DNA from: an uncultured Ruminobacter sp.
Lineage (GTDB): Bacteria; Pseudomonadota; Gammaproteobacteria; Enterobacterales; Succinivibrionaceae
Assembly: GCA_902764345.1 (NCBI GenBank)
Contig: CACWVT010000008.1
Span: forward strand, 62,001-126,000
Reading direction: 5' to 3'
DNA: 64,000 nucleotides
The notes beneath the pieces are model-generated. The model saw nothing but the letters and a program-made list of their open reading frames with translations. It was not told where the DNA came from and searched no databases. Each line of letters begins with the position of its first letter. Within the stretch, counting starts at the first letter, position 1. Positions 34,373 to 43,194 of the stretch are shown piece after piece. The position numbers were made by a program, and so were the translations under genes.

Positions 34373-36238
34373 ATGGGAATTGCAATTTATTTGTTTGAGG
34401 CAAAATCTATCCAATCTTATCTTGCCAGATCCGGAAGATTAAAGGACGTTGTTAATGCAAGTAATTATCTTGCAAAAATGATTGATGATGGTGATGGTAG
34501 CGATTTATCGAAACTGATGAAATCCTCTGGCCTGTATGAAAAGTCAGATCTCTCCGGAAGTCAGAAGGGCAGTGACGGAATTCATTTTTTCAGAGTAAAA
34601 GGGGGTTCCTTCTACTGTTGGTCTGATAATAAGGCAAATCTGCAGAAACTCCGCCGGTGCTGGACGCTGTATTTCCAGGCATGCTTTCCAGGAATGGCAT
34701 ATACGGATGCTCTGGAAGAAGGTGAAGATTTTCATAAAACCCTCAGCAAAGCTTTCGAGTCAATGACCAGAAATTTCAACTCTCCGTCAGTACTTCTTCC
34801 TTTCGGTACGGCCGTTTGTCAATCCACTCCGAGAACAGGTATGGCATCAGTTGAATGCAAAAGAAACAGAGGTAAAAATGAATACAGCGATTTGGCAAAC
34901 GTACGTCTTCGTTCACAGGATGAAAATGCCAACGATTATCTTTACAGTCAGACGATTCCTGAAATATTTTATGACAGAATAGAACGTCTCTCTGATTATT
35001 TTTTCCGTTACACCGATAACAACTCACAGAAGTCACGTGATATAGCACTGATTCATCTTGATGGTAACGGAATAGGGCAGATTCTGATGACACTGAAAAA
35101 ATCACTGGAGAACAAATCAAGTGATGAGTATTCGAAGAATATGCGTCAGTTTTCAGAAATGCTCGAGAAAATTACCCAAAATTCCATGCGCAGTGCAATG
35201 AAAGATATTCTGAACGGGGAGCCTGGTGATTTTCTGTTCAGACCTCTGGTACTTGGCGGTGACGACGTGACATTGCTGCTGGAGCCAAGATTTGCATACG
35301 ATTTTGTTATTTCATTCTGTAAGAGTTTTTATAAATATTCAAAAGAAGAAATAGGTAAAAACAAGGTGCTTTCGGAGGCTTTGAAAAAAGCCAATGTCCG
35401 TCCGTATCTTTCGGCAAGCGGAGGCATTCTTTTCAATAAGATTGCTCATCCGTTTTTCAACAGTATAAGTATTGTTGAAGGTCTTGCTGAAAAGGCAAAA
35501 CAGCTGACAAAGTATAAGCCTGATTTGAACGATTATACGGATTCTGAAAAAAATGAGCTGTGTCGTCTTTATAATTCAGAAAATACGGATTCTTTGAATA
35601 ATACCATGCTTTACTCCGCAGTAGGAGTTTTCAGAATGTCCAGCGCATCGGCAATAAGCAGTGGTGAACTTCTAAGCAACAACAGACACGCCGATTATGA
35701 AAACGGCAGTGTCATCACCACCGGAGACTGCGTGTATTTTGTAAATCGCGATGAGTTTGAAGAGGACATGAGAGATCGCATGCTCACGCTGGAGGATATC
35801 AGAGATTTTGTTTCGGTACGGGAAAGGGGAAATTCTTACGGCACGAATCTTTCAAAGTTGATAGGCAGAATAAGAAAGATGACCGGCTACATGATGAACG
35901 GAAACAGTCAGGAACAGAGGAGGGAAGAGCTTATTTTAAAAAAGAATTTCCCTAAACATGAAAGTGATGATGACGGCAGAGGTGTTTACAGTGAGTACTC
36001 AGACCTTCTGAAAAAAGCCTTTTTTGCCTGGAATCACATCAGTTTCGGTCAGCCTGATGACAAGAATCTACAGATAATAAGAAAGGTATGCGGTAATGCG
36101 TCTCATGACTACATGGCTTCAGTTAACGATGATATTCTGGTTGCTTACCACTTCATCAATGAAGAACACCAGTCAGCTGAGTATCTTGCAAAGAAAAAAG
36201 CCGGAATGATGACAGAGAAGGAGTCTGTAAATGAGTAA
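34373..36238 (+). CDS. Cas10-like palm-domain protein (type III-like, no HD domain)
   Basis: This roughly 621-residue protein starts IAIYLFEAKSIQSYLARSGRLKDVVNAS, an opening seen in Cas10/Cmr2-type palm proteins of type III CRISPR variants. A first palm segment carries Asp230 in LIHLDGNGIGQIL. The second palm carries the cyclase motif GGDD at 295-298 (LVLGGDDVTLLL), intact as in Cas10 proteins that make cyclic oligoadenylates. There is no N-terminal HD nuclease domain, so DNA cleavage is not expected. The ATG at 34373 is a cautious choice: an in-frame TTG at 34355 overlaps the stop of a small upstream ORF. It is the first gene of a tight operon and overlaps the next gene by 8 bp. Confidence 0.8.
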   Translation: MGIAIYLFEAKSIQSYLARSGRLKDVVNASNYLAKMIDDGDGSDLSKLMKSSGLYEKSDLSGSQKGSDGIHFFRVKGGSFYCWSDNKANLQKLRRCWTLYFQACFPGMAYTDALEEGEDFHKTLSKAFESMTRNFNSPSVLLPFGTAVCQSTPRTGMASVECKRNRGKNEYSDLANVRLRSQDENANDYLYSQTIPEIFYDRIERLSDYFFRYTDNNSQKSRDIALIHLDGNGIGQILMTLKKSLENKSSDEYSKNMRQFSEMLEKITQNSMRSAMKDILNGEPGDFLFRPLVLGGDDVTLLLEPRFAYDFVISFCKSFYKYSKEEIGKNKVLSEALKKANVRPYLSASGGILFNKIAHPFFNSISIVEGLAEKAKQLTKYKPDLNDYTDSEKNELCRLYNSENTDSLNNTMLYSAVGVFRMSSASAISSGELLSNNRHADYENGSVITTGDCVYFVNRDEFEEDMRDRMLTLEDIRDFVSVRERGNSYGTNLSKLIGRIRKMTGYMMNGNSQEQRREELILKKNFPKHESDDDGRGVYSEYSDLLKKAFFAWNHISFGQPDDKNLQIIRKVCGNASHDYMASVNDDILVAYHFINEEHQSAEYLAKKKAGMMTEKESVNE

Positions 36239-36846
36239 TTATGAGTTTAAGATAACCATTAATTTTTTAAGTTACTGGTTTATCAGTTCCGGAGTTGAAA
36301 ATGGTGCTTATGCTGACCAGATAACCCTTAAGGATCGTGACGGTTTTCCGTATGTTCCTGGAAAGTCAATTAAAGGTGTATTCAGGGAAGCATTCAGAAC
36401 GGCGTTAAAGTCAGGTTGGTTTGACAGGTTCAGACATGATGACACAGACATGATGACAGTATGTCTGATGAAGAATTTCACGATAAGTTAATCCAGCTGA
36501 TTTTCGGACAGAACGGAACCGTTGACGGATACAGCAGGGATGAACTTCATGCAGAGGGACTGATTCATTTTACCAATGCAGAGATAGCCGGAAATGCTAG
36601 GAGCAAAATAGGAAAAGAGAATTCGTTTTATCTTTTTAAAACAGTTCAGAGCACCAAAATCAATAAAGAAACAGGTACCGCTGAAAATAAAAGTCTAAGG
36701 ACCATAGAAGTTCTCTAGGAATAACCGAAAAGGACATGTCAGATATCCTAGCACTGTTTGACAGCGTATCTTCCTTAATTACTGAAATTGGGGGAAAGCG
36801 TCGTCGTGGGTTTGGCCGTTGTTTATGCAGTATGGAGATAATTTAA
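36231..36846 (+). pseudogene. Small RAMP-type gene broken by two frame changes
   Basis: The three reading frames joined here make one RAMP-like protein. The first part contains DGFPYVPGKSIKGVFREAF, the middle contains FHDKLIQLIFGQNG and GLIHFTNAEIAG, and the last part ends with the RAMP glycine-rich loop GGKRRRGFGR before the stop at 36844-36846. The first break is explained exactly by a perfect 14-bp tandem duplication (CAGACATGATGACA at 36431-36444 and 36445-36458). Removing one copy restores the frame. The second, at 36711-36718, could be a dinucleotide TC duplication or a small internal deletion; the repaired length of about 199 residues is short for a RAMP, which favours a deletion. It starts within the end of the Cas10-like gene and abuts the next gene. 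Confidence 0.75.
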
Positions 36847-38487
36847 ATGAGATTATATTATTTGGCCAACATGATTGATTCCGTAACTGTAAGTGAAAGA
36901 CATAATTCCGATTACAGTCAGAAGTGTCTGGATTATATTCCCGGAAGTGCAATTTCAGGGGCACTGGCCTCAGTTTTATATCGTGCTCATGATATCGATA
37001 AGAAATCACTGAACACTATTTTTCAGTCAAATTCATCTGTTTTTTCCAACTGTCTTCCGTTAAAGAGGAATGAGGACAATGGCACATATGAATTTGTGCT
37101 TCCCGCCATCAGCTGTCTGTATTTTGAAAAAGGTACCGAAGAAGGTGAGAGTCCGTTTGTAAACAGGGTAATTTCAAGAGAAAACGGCAGTAAGCAGCTG
37201 AAACAGGTTCGGTCTGGATATATGTCTGCAGACGCTAGAAAATATACCGTAACAAAGGATTCGGTAACTAAGACGGCCATAGACTGCAGGACGCTGACTG
37301 CTGCTGAAAGTCAGTTGTTTTCACTTTCATTCATCAATAAGATGGAAGCGTTTTGGGGATGGGTTGATATTCCTGACAGCGTTTCCTGCCCGGATGTCAT
37401 CAAGAATTTTTTCAATACGGAAATAAGAGTGGGAAAGAGCAGATCCAGTGAGTTTGGTCGCGTTAGGCTTCAGCTGCTGGATTCAACCGTTTCTGAAAAG
37501 ATAAGAAGATGGCAGGAACATGTGGATAACAAGAATGACAGTCTGTATTTGTGGTGTGTAAGCGATATTGAATTTATTGATTTGAAATCAGGCATGCCTA
37601 CGGTCATTCCTCAGGCATCCAATTTCTGGCTGAAGGATTTTGTTTCGACTGATTGGGAATATGATGCCGACAGGTCTTTTATCAGAACGGGAAGCGTCAG
37701 ATTCTTTAACAGAAAAAGAAATGGTCTTGACGGAGAAAAACAGTTTATCAAGAAAGGCAGTTTAATTTGTTTTAAACGTAAGGGCGAGAGAGTATTTTCA
37801 GATGATGAACTGAAGGAGATATCTCTTCACGGCATAGGGTTGTCTCGCCATCAGGGGTTTGGTACGGTTCTCGTAAATCCGGAATGGATAGACAGTAAGC
37901 AGGAAATAAAAGCTGGTACTGAATTATCGCTTTTCAATAAAATTGTTATAGATGAGCCTCAGTTCGGTACAGCGACTGATATAGAGGATGATTATGATTA
38001 TCTGACATCATATGTTAAAGCCTGTATTACCAGAGATGATAACGATTATGAGTATCAGGCACATGTTGTTCTGAAAAGTATTAGGAAAATTTACAACCAG
38101 GCCAGATTGTTTAATGACAAGCTTGATATCGATCAGTATGGAAGAGAGACGGATCAGGTTGTTAACTGGGGACCTAATAACTCACAGTGGGGCGTTCTGC
38201 TTGAGATAATAAAGAATGTGAAGGGTGCAGATGACAAACCTTTGTCAGATGGGGCTAATTCATCAGTGATGAACGAAATCCGGAAAAAACTGGATTCTGA
38301 AAAGAAAAGAGAATCATCAAAGACCACATGGGATGTTCATTTTGCAACGGACGAAAGCTCTAATGCCACCTTTGCAGAAGAGTTTATGAAAATTATAGAT
38401 TGTCATAAGTTGGGGGCAATAAAGCACGTTTTTGATACTCTGCTGCATTACAACTTATCAGATTTCAATAAGGAAGACTGGGATTAA
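36847..38487 (+). CDS. RAMP-type protein, Csx10/Csm-like
   Basis: The 546-residue protein has the RAMP opening DYIPGSAISGALASVLYRA at about residues 29-48 and a later glycine-rich RAMP loop GIGLSRHQGFGTVLVNPEWI at about 331-350. Such proteins form the crRNA-binding backbone of type III complexes. The repeated organisation suggests two RAMP folds, as in Csx10 of type III-D, but the assignment is by eye. The ATG follows the stop of the broken RAMP gene directly, with GGAG 10 bases before it. The C-terminal ~150 residues are helical and unassigned. Confidence 0.65.
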   Translation: MRLYYLANMIDSVTVSERHNSDYSQKCLDYIPGSAISGALASVLYRAHDIDKKSLNTIFQSNSSVFSNCLPLKRNEDNGTYEFVLPAISCLYFEKGTEEGESPFVNRVISRENGSKQLKQVRSGYMSADARKYTVTKDSVTKTAIDCRTLTAAESQLFSLSFINKMEAFWGWVDIPDSVSCPDVIKNFFNTEIRVGKSRSSEFGRVRLQLLDSTVSEKIRRWQEHVDNKNDSLYLWCVSDIEFIDLKSGMPTVIPQASNFWLKDFVSTDWEYDADRSFIRTGSVRFFNRKRNGLDGEKQFIKKGSLICFKRKGERVFSDDELKEISLHGIGLSRHQGFGTVLVNPEWIDSKQEIKAGTELSLFNKIVIDEPQFGTATDIEDDYDYLTSYVKACITRDDNDYEYQAHVVLKSIRKIYNQARLFNDKLDIDQYGRETDQVVNWGPNNSQWGVLLEIIKNVKGADDKPLSDGANSSVMNEIRKKLDSEKKRESSKTTWDVHFATDESSNATFAEEFMKIIDCHKLGAIKHVFDTLLHYNLSDFNKEDWD

Positions 38488-38507
38488 CAGGAAAGGGCTT
38501 AGAGATT

Positions 38508-40016
38508 ATGAAAAGTGTTGTATTATCAAGAATTACAATTGAAACTATTTCGCCTTTGTCCATATATTCAGGCGAGCGAACCCTGTTGTCAAATGATGCT
38601 TTGGCTAGGGACTGGAACGGACTTCCTTATATCCCGGCTACAAGTCTTACGGGCGTATGGAAATCTGTTCTTGATGAAAAGTTCAGTGAAGAACTTGATT
38701 TCTGGTTCGGTTCCTTATCTGAAAAAATGGATGATGATAAAAGAAAGGCCTCACGAATGCTCGTTTTTGACGCTCTGATGCTGAATCATGTGTCAGAATT
38801 GCCGGGTAATGCCCAAAAACTGAGAGGTATCATTACCTCGGAAGATATCAGAAAAGATTCTCTGCTGAGCCGGTTTACCCTGGAAAACGACAAGGATTTT
38901 GAAAGAACAAACTGCAGTATCAGCTCCAGAAAGTCAGCGAAGAACAAGGCTTTGTTTAAAACCCTGATTCTTCCCAAAGGACTTCGTTTTGCCTTTGATG
39001 TCAAAGCCGAACTTGATGAAGATAAAGACTTTGAAAAATACGAACAATTACTTGGTTATATAGGTTCTGTCGGCTTTTCCATTGGAGCCAGAACATCAAA
39101 CGGACATGGACAATTTAAGGTTATCGGAATAAAAACAGAACAATACCGTATCGGGGATTATGCAGAACATCCGGAAGAGTTGGCCGGCAATATCCGCAGA
39201 TTTATGTCTTCAAGAAAGGTACCGCTGGACACTAAAGACTCAGGTTCCTTGTTATCAGATTCAGGTTCATTCATCATTCCTGAAGGCTGGGAATTTTCGC
39301 TTGAATCAAAAGGAACATGGAGGCTTGGAAACGGCAGAAAATCAGCTGAAGAATTATCTGAAGGCCGTAATAGGACAATAAAACATCTGGAAAGTGAGCG
39401 GAAGAGCGAACAGACTCCGCAGAAATGTTTCAGTGACGGTGTTGTGGAATGGAATCCAGACAATACGTTCAGACAGATTAAATATGAACTTCTGGTTCCG
39501 GGCAGTACCGTTAAGGGCATTATTGCACACAGAACGCTGTTTCACTATCTCAGAATCAATGAATGCTTTGCGGATGAGGCAAGTCCACTGGATGTCGGGA
39601 GTATGGTAAGCGACCTGCACAATGGTAAAAAGGCAAATGCCCTGTTGGATGATTACTGTGAAATATTCGGTGCCAATGATCCCGAAAACCCAGACGGGGT
39701 TAAATCAGGCGCAGTCAGAATTTCTGACTGCAGAGTAGACTGCTCTGGTGCGGTAACCAGAACACATAACTGTTTGGATCGCTTTACCGGCGGTGTAATG
39801 CCTTCTTCTCTTTTCAGTCAGGAAAAAATCGTTAATCCGCGGATATATGTATCCATACGCATTCGAAGGGATCGTTGGGAAAAACTGAAAGATAAACCTA
39901 TCGGAGAAGCCCTCAGATGTACTGTATATGATTTAAAGAACGGTTTTCTCAATATATGCGCAGGAGCTGGAAGAGATACGGCCGTGTTTAGTGAATATAG
40001 GGAAGGAAGGGAATAA
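38508..40016 (+). CDS. Tandem RAMP-domain protein, Csm3/Cmr4-like
   Basis: The 502-residue protein contains two RAMP units. The first has NGLPYIPATSLTGVWKSVL (about 41-60) and the glycine-rich loop GARTSNGHGQFKVIG (about 190-205). The second has ELLVPGSTVKGIIAHRTL (about 327-344), an EIFGANDPENPDGVKSG segment and DRFTGGVMPSSLF (about 424-437), a pattern seen in Csm3/Csm5-type backbone proteins. A fused double RAMP would supply two backbone positions in one chain. The next gene begins 1 bp after its stop. A conserved target-RNA-cutting Asp cannot be assigned without alignment. Confidence 0.7.
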   Translation: MKSVVLSRITIETISPLSIYSGERTLLSNDALARDWNGLPYIPATSLTGVWKSVLDEKFSEELDFWFGSLSEKMDDDKRKASRMLVFDALMLNHVSELPGNAQKLRGIITSEDIRKDSLLSRFTLENDKDFERTNCSISSRKSAKNKALFKTLILPKGLRFAFDVKAELDEDKDFEKYEQLLGYIGSVGFSIGARTSNGHGQFKVIGIKTEQYRIGDYAEHPEELAGNIRRFMSSRKVPLDTKDSGSLLSDSGSFIIPEGWEFSLESKGTWRLGNGRKSAEELSEGRNRTIKHLESERKSEQTPQKCFSDGVVEWNPDNTFRQIKYELLVPGSTVKGIIAHRTLFHYLRINECFADEASPLDVGSMVSDLHNGKKANALLDDYCEIFGANDPENPDGVKSGAVRISDCRVDCSGAVTRTHNCLDRFTGGVMPSSLFSQEKIVNPRIYVSIRIRRDRWEKLKDKPIGEALRCTVYDLKNGFLNICAGAGRDTAVFSEYREGRE

Positions 40017-40017
40017 T

Positions 40018-40530
40018 ATGACAGATAAGGATAGTGTAAGTCTGTGTAACAGCGTTAACAGCCTGCTGACTGATAAGAAGCTTGAGGTTCAGTTTTCTTC
40101 CGGAATTCTTCAAACGGAATCTGAAATTTACGATGATGAGCATGGCTGTGAATATCTCTCATCTCTGACAGAAAAGAAATATGAATCATGGGTAATGTTT
40201 TCTGACTGTGTTGTGCGCAATGTTTACATAGATAAGCTTGTTGAAAAGATTAATGATCTTCTGGAAGCTGAATTCTTTTTTGCGGATGAATGTCTGAGTC
40301 TCAGAGTGAAACGGCTGAACGATTCAGAGATTCTTATGTGCAGATATCGCAGAGAAAAGTCTTCAGCCGAAGAATCCGAAGTATATACTCATGTTTCAGT
40401 ATGCGTAAGACAGGATATTCTGCATTTCGATGAGTTTGATGAATCAAAAGTAAGGTATGCCCTCTGGTACAGAAATGATGATGACCGAATGGTTCCTTAT
40501 GCCCAGGTTTTTGAAGGTTTTGAAAAATAG
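40018..40530 (+). CDS. Small type III-associated protein, possibly Csx19-like
   Basis: The 170-residue acidic protein has no transmembrane or catalytic motif I recognise. Its pattern of a lead segment YESWVMFSDCVVRNVYID, then LRVKRLNDSEILMCRYR, then YALWYRNDDDRMVPYAQVFEGF loosely resembles the Csx19/TIGR03984 family that accompanies Csx10 and TIGR03986-type RAMPs in type III-D loci. This is a weak match by eye. A small-subunit (Cas11-like) role is an alternative. The ATG at 40018 was chosen over 39991 because of the strong purine-rich ribosome-binding site GGAAGG just before it. Confidence 0.5.
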   Translation: MTDKDSVSLCNSVNSLLTDKKLEVQFSSGILQTESEIYDDEHGCEYLSSLTEKKYESWVMFSDCVVRNVYIDKLVEKINDLLEAEFFFADECLSLRVKRLNDSEILMCRYRREKSSAEESEVYTHVSVCVRQDILHFDEFDESKVRYALWYRNDDDRMVPYAQVFEGFEK

Positions 40531-40541
40531 AGGTTTTAAAA

Positions 40542-42917
40542 ATGAGAGATAAACCGATTAAAATAGTTGTTCCTTACAATTTTATTCCTTTGTCCTCCTG
40601 GGTATATACTCCTGATTGGGCGAAAAAGGCCTGTCACGACATCCCTTTTAAAGACGGAATTTCCGGCAAAATAAGGTACAGACTTAAAAACAGCACACCT
40701 ATCTGTGTTGGACATCAGAAGAATGCCGAAGGTGTTCTGGATTGGGAAAAAGATTCTGAAGGTCGTTACGTTATTCCGGGATCTTCCGTAAAAGGGATGC
40801 TGAGAACGGCACTTGAAATCGTGTCATTCGGTCGAATGAAGTGTTTTTATAACAGAAAGCATGCATCCAGACACAGTATCGGTAATGTAATGAGTTCCGA
40901 TAATTCCATGTTTGACAGACTTCCTGTTTTAGTGAAGCCGGAAAAAGATGGGAACTGGAAATATTTTGTGACGGAATATAATCCTGAGATGAAACCGGTA
41001 TGTGCATCAGTAAAAATTGATAATTTGAATCTGGGGCTGAATCAAGATTCAAAAGCAGCTGATAAGCTTACCAAAATCATGAATCTATATGGAAGAGGAG
41101 AGAAGCTTCCTATAGTATATGCCGAAATTAAAGATAGTGAGGGTATATCCAGGAATCAGTGGAAAAAAAACAGAGATAAGCAGAGGAAGACTTATTGGAA
41201 AGAGGTTGTAAGTATTTCCGAAAAAAAGGATGAAAAACATCAATATGCCGGAATGTTTCTGTTCATGGATAAGAATGTTTCAAATAACAGGAGTAATCCT
41301 AAGGCAAATCAGTATACAGATTACTTTTTCATTTTTGATGAGGATAAACTGAAAGATCCCCGGAATTGGAAACATATGGATATTGATCTTGTACAGAATT
41401 TAAAACAGTCCATGGCTCCGTTAAAGAAGGGAGAAGACACGCTTTTTGACCTCTACTGCACGCATATGAATGACATTGCAGGTTTTCCAGTATGGTATCT
41501 GAGAAGTAAGAACAGTGAATCAGACAGTTCACTTGGGTTCTGTCAGGTAATGCGTCATGTTTACAAAAAATCAGTGAAGGATTTGGTGGAGGCTCAGCAC
41601 AAAATAGAAGGTGCAGATCTGCCGACTACGATGTTCGGTTACTGTTCCAATAAAGAAGATGATATGTCCCTGGGCAGCAGAATAGGCTTCAGTGATCTGG
41701 TTGGAATAAATATTAAGAAAACAAAGGTGGAACAGTATGTGCTGGCAGAGCCAAAATCGTCTTTCTATCCGGAATATCTGGGAAAATTCAGTTATAAAAA
41801 ACCTTACGATGAAGGTTCCAGAATAGCGGGGAGAAAAATTTACAAAGTAAGAGATCGTCTCGCCGAACCAAATATTGCTAATGATAACCAGAATGTTGTG
41901 AGCAAAATAAATTTTGTTGAAAAAGACAGTGAGTTTGAAGGTACGATTGTTTTTCACAATTTGAAACCTGAAGAACTTGGAGCCCTTGTTTGGGTTATGA
42001 CATTTGGTGAAGGTTTGAAAACCGAAGATTCTTCAAAATCATCCTATTACCATTTACTTGGACACGCTAGAGCTTTCGGTGCCGGAGCTGTTCAGTTTGA
42101 ACTTGGTTCAGAATCATTTGAATTCCCTTCATATCAGAAATTTTCCGATACTGTCGAACTGGTAAAAGATTGTCTGGTTAAATTTGAGAAGGTTATGAAT
42201 ATCAATTATCCGTTTTCCATCAAGGAGGATTGCTGGAAACAAAGCAGTATTGTAACCATGTATCTGAAAAATTCAGAAATAGATTCTGATTTTGACGTTA
42301 AGAAAGTATATAACGTTTTTCCAGATGAATTTAGTAATATTAAACAGGATTATGAGAATTCACCGAATGCCGGAAAATCAAAACAGCAGGTGGGATTTTA
42401 TCCGGACGGCAAAAATACCGGTCCGGTCTGTAACGTGCTGAAGGAAGAGGGAGACTTTTCAGAAAAAACATGGAAACAGAATGTGGATAAAAAGCGTAAA
42501 AAAGAAGAGGAAAGACAGAAGGTAGAACTGAATAACAGAAAAGAAGAACAGGATAAACTGGAAAAAGAATTAGTTGCTGCCAATAAAAAGAATGAATTGG
42601 AAAGGCGACTTAACGAGATTCTTGATTCCAGCAATACTGGTTCCGAGTTGTATGTTCTTGAAGTCGAGGTGCTAAGGAACAGAGAACTTTGTGAGAAATA
42701 CAGGGAAAAACTTGGTTTTTCAAACTTTAATCAGTTCCTAAAGAATCTGAAGAATAAAGGAATCGAAATCAACGATGACACACTTCAGAGAATGTCGGAT
42801 GTCATCAGACAGGATGATGAACTGATAAAGGATGCTCTTGACAGTTGTAAAACTCAGAAAAAGAAGGATAAGAATTTTGTTATTGCTTCTAGGTTGTACG
42901 ATTTATTGAATAATTAA
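40542..42917 (+). CDS. TIGR03986-type RAMP protein with coiled-coil tail
   Basis: The 791-residue protein opens with PYNFIPLSSWVY and continues with HDIPFKDGISGKIRYRL (about 29-45) and VIPGSSVKGMLRTALEIVSF (about 75-94), which closely follows the TIGR03986 CRISPR-associated RAMP family. A late glycine-rich loop GHARAFGAGAVQFE lies at about 506-519. After ~640 residues a Lys/Glu-rich coiled coil of about 50 residues and a helical C-terminal domain follow, which I have not seen described for this family. It is the last gene of the operon and is followed by a strong terminator. Confidence 0.8.
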   Translation: MRDKPIKIVVPYNFIPLSSWVYTPDWAKKACHDIPFKDGISGKIRYRLKNSTPICVGHQKNAEGVLDWEKDSEGRYVIPGSSVKGMLRTALEIVSFGRMKCFYNRKHASRHSIGNVMSSDNSMFDRLPVLVKPEKDGNWKYFVTEYNPEMKPVCASVKIDNLNLGLNQDSKAADKLTKIMNLYGRGEKLPIVYAEIKDSEGISRNQWKKNRDKQRKTYWKEVVSISEKKDEKHQYAGMFLFMDKNVSNNRSNPKANQYTDYFFIFDEDKLKDPRNWKHMDIDLVQNLKQSMAPLKKGEDTLFDLYCTHMNDIAGFPVWYLRSKNSESDSSLGFCQVMRHVYKKSVKDLVEAQHKIEGADLPTTMFGYCSNKEDDMSLGSRIGFSDLVGINIKKTKVEQYVLAEPKSSFYPEYLGKFSYKKPYDEGSRIAGRKIYKVRDRLAEPNIANDNQNVVSKINFVEKDSEFEGTIVFHNLKPEELGALVWVMTFGEGLKTEDSSKSSYYHLLGHARAFGAGAVQFELGSESFEFPSYQKFSDTVELVKDCLVKFEKVMNINYPFSIKEDCWKQSSIVTMYLKNSEIDSDFDVKKVYNVFPDEFSNIKQDYENSPNAGKSKQQVGFYPDGKNTGPVCNVLKEEGDFSEKTWKQNVDKKRKKEEERQKVELNNRKEEQDKLEKELVAANKKNELERRLNEILDSSNTGSELYVLEVEVLRNRELCEKYREKLGFSNFNQFLKNLKNKGIEINDDTLQRMSDVIRQDDELIKDALDSCKTQKKKDKNFVIASRLYDLLNN

Positions 42918-42944
42918 GACATAACACTCTGTTTTAAATTGAAT

Positions 42945-42982
42945 CACGTCATTGGGAAACCGATGACGTGTTTTTGTTTTTT
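42945..42982 (+). terminator. Terminator of the Cas10-like/RAMP operon
   Basis: CACGTCATTGG and CCGATGACGTG form an 11-bp stem (one wobble) around a GAAA tetraloop. The tail TTTTTGTTTTTT follows immediately. Confidence 0.9.
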
Positions 42983-43035
42983 GAGAAAATATATTTGATG
43001 AAATTATGACATTGCTCCCACAGTTTTATGAGTTG

Positions 43036-43044
43036 TGATATAAT
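43036..43044 (+). promoter_or_regulatory. Extended -10 promoter of the aspartate aminotransferase gene
   Basis: TGA-TATAAT (TGnTATAAT) with no good -35 at the proper distance; TTGCTC lies 21 bases upstream. The start codon is about 150 bp downstream. Confidence 0.5.
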
Positions 43045-43194
43045 TATCGCCAATTTTGAGTGTCAGCTTTGACCGGGACATTCCGTGTTCTGTTTCGGTG
43101 CATAAATACTGGTATTTGGACCGGAATCAGCAGAGTATGACTTCAGTCGAAAGAAGAAATAACACAGGTATTTCCTATTTATAAGGGTATAAAC

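Noticed and set aside
36440..36491. Programmed -1 frameshift in the small RAMP gene
   Set aside because: No slippery heptamer lies in the overlap, while the 14-bp tandem duplication accounts for the shift exactly.
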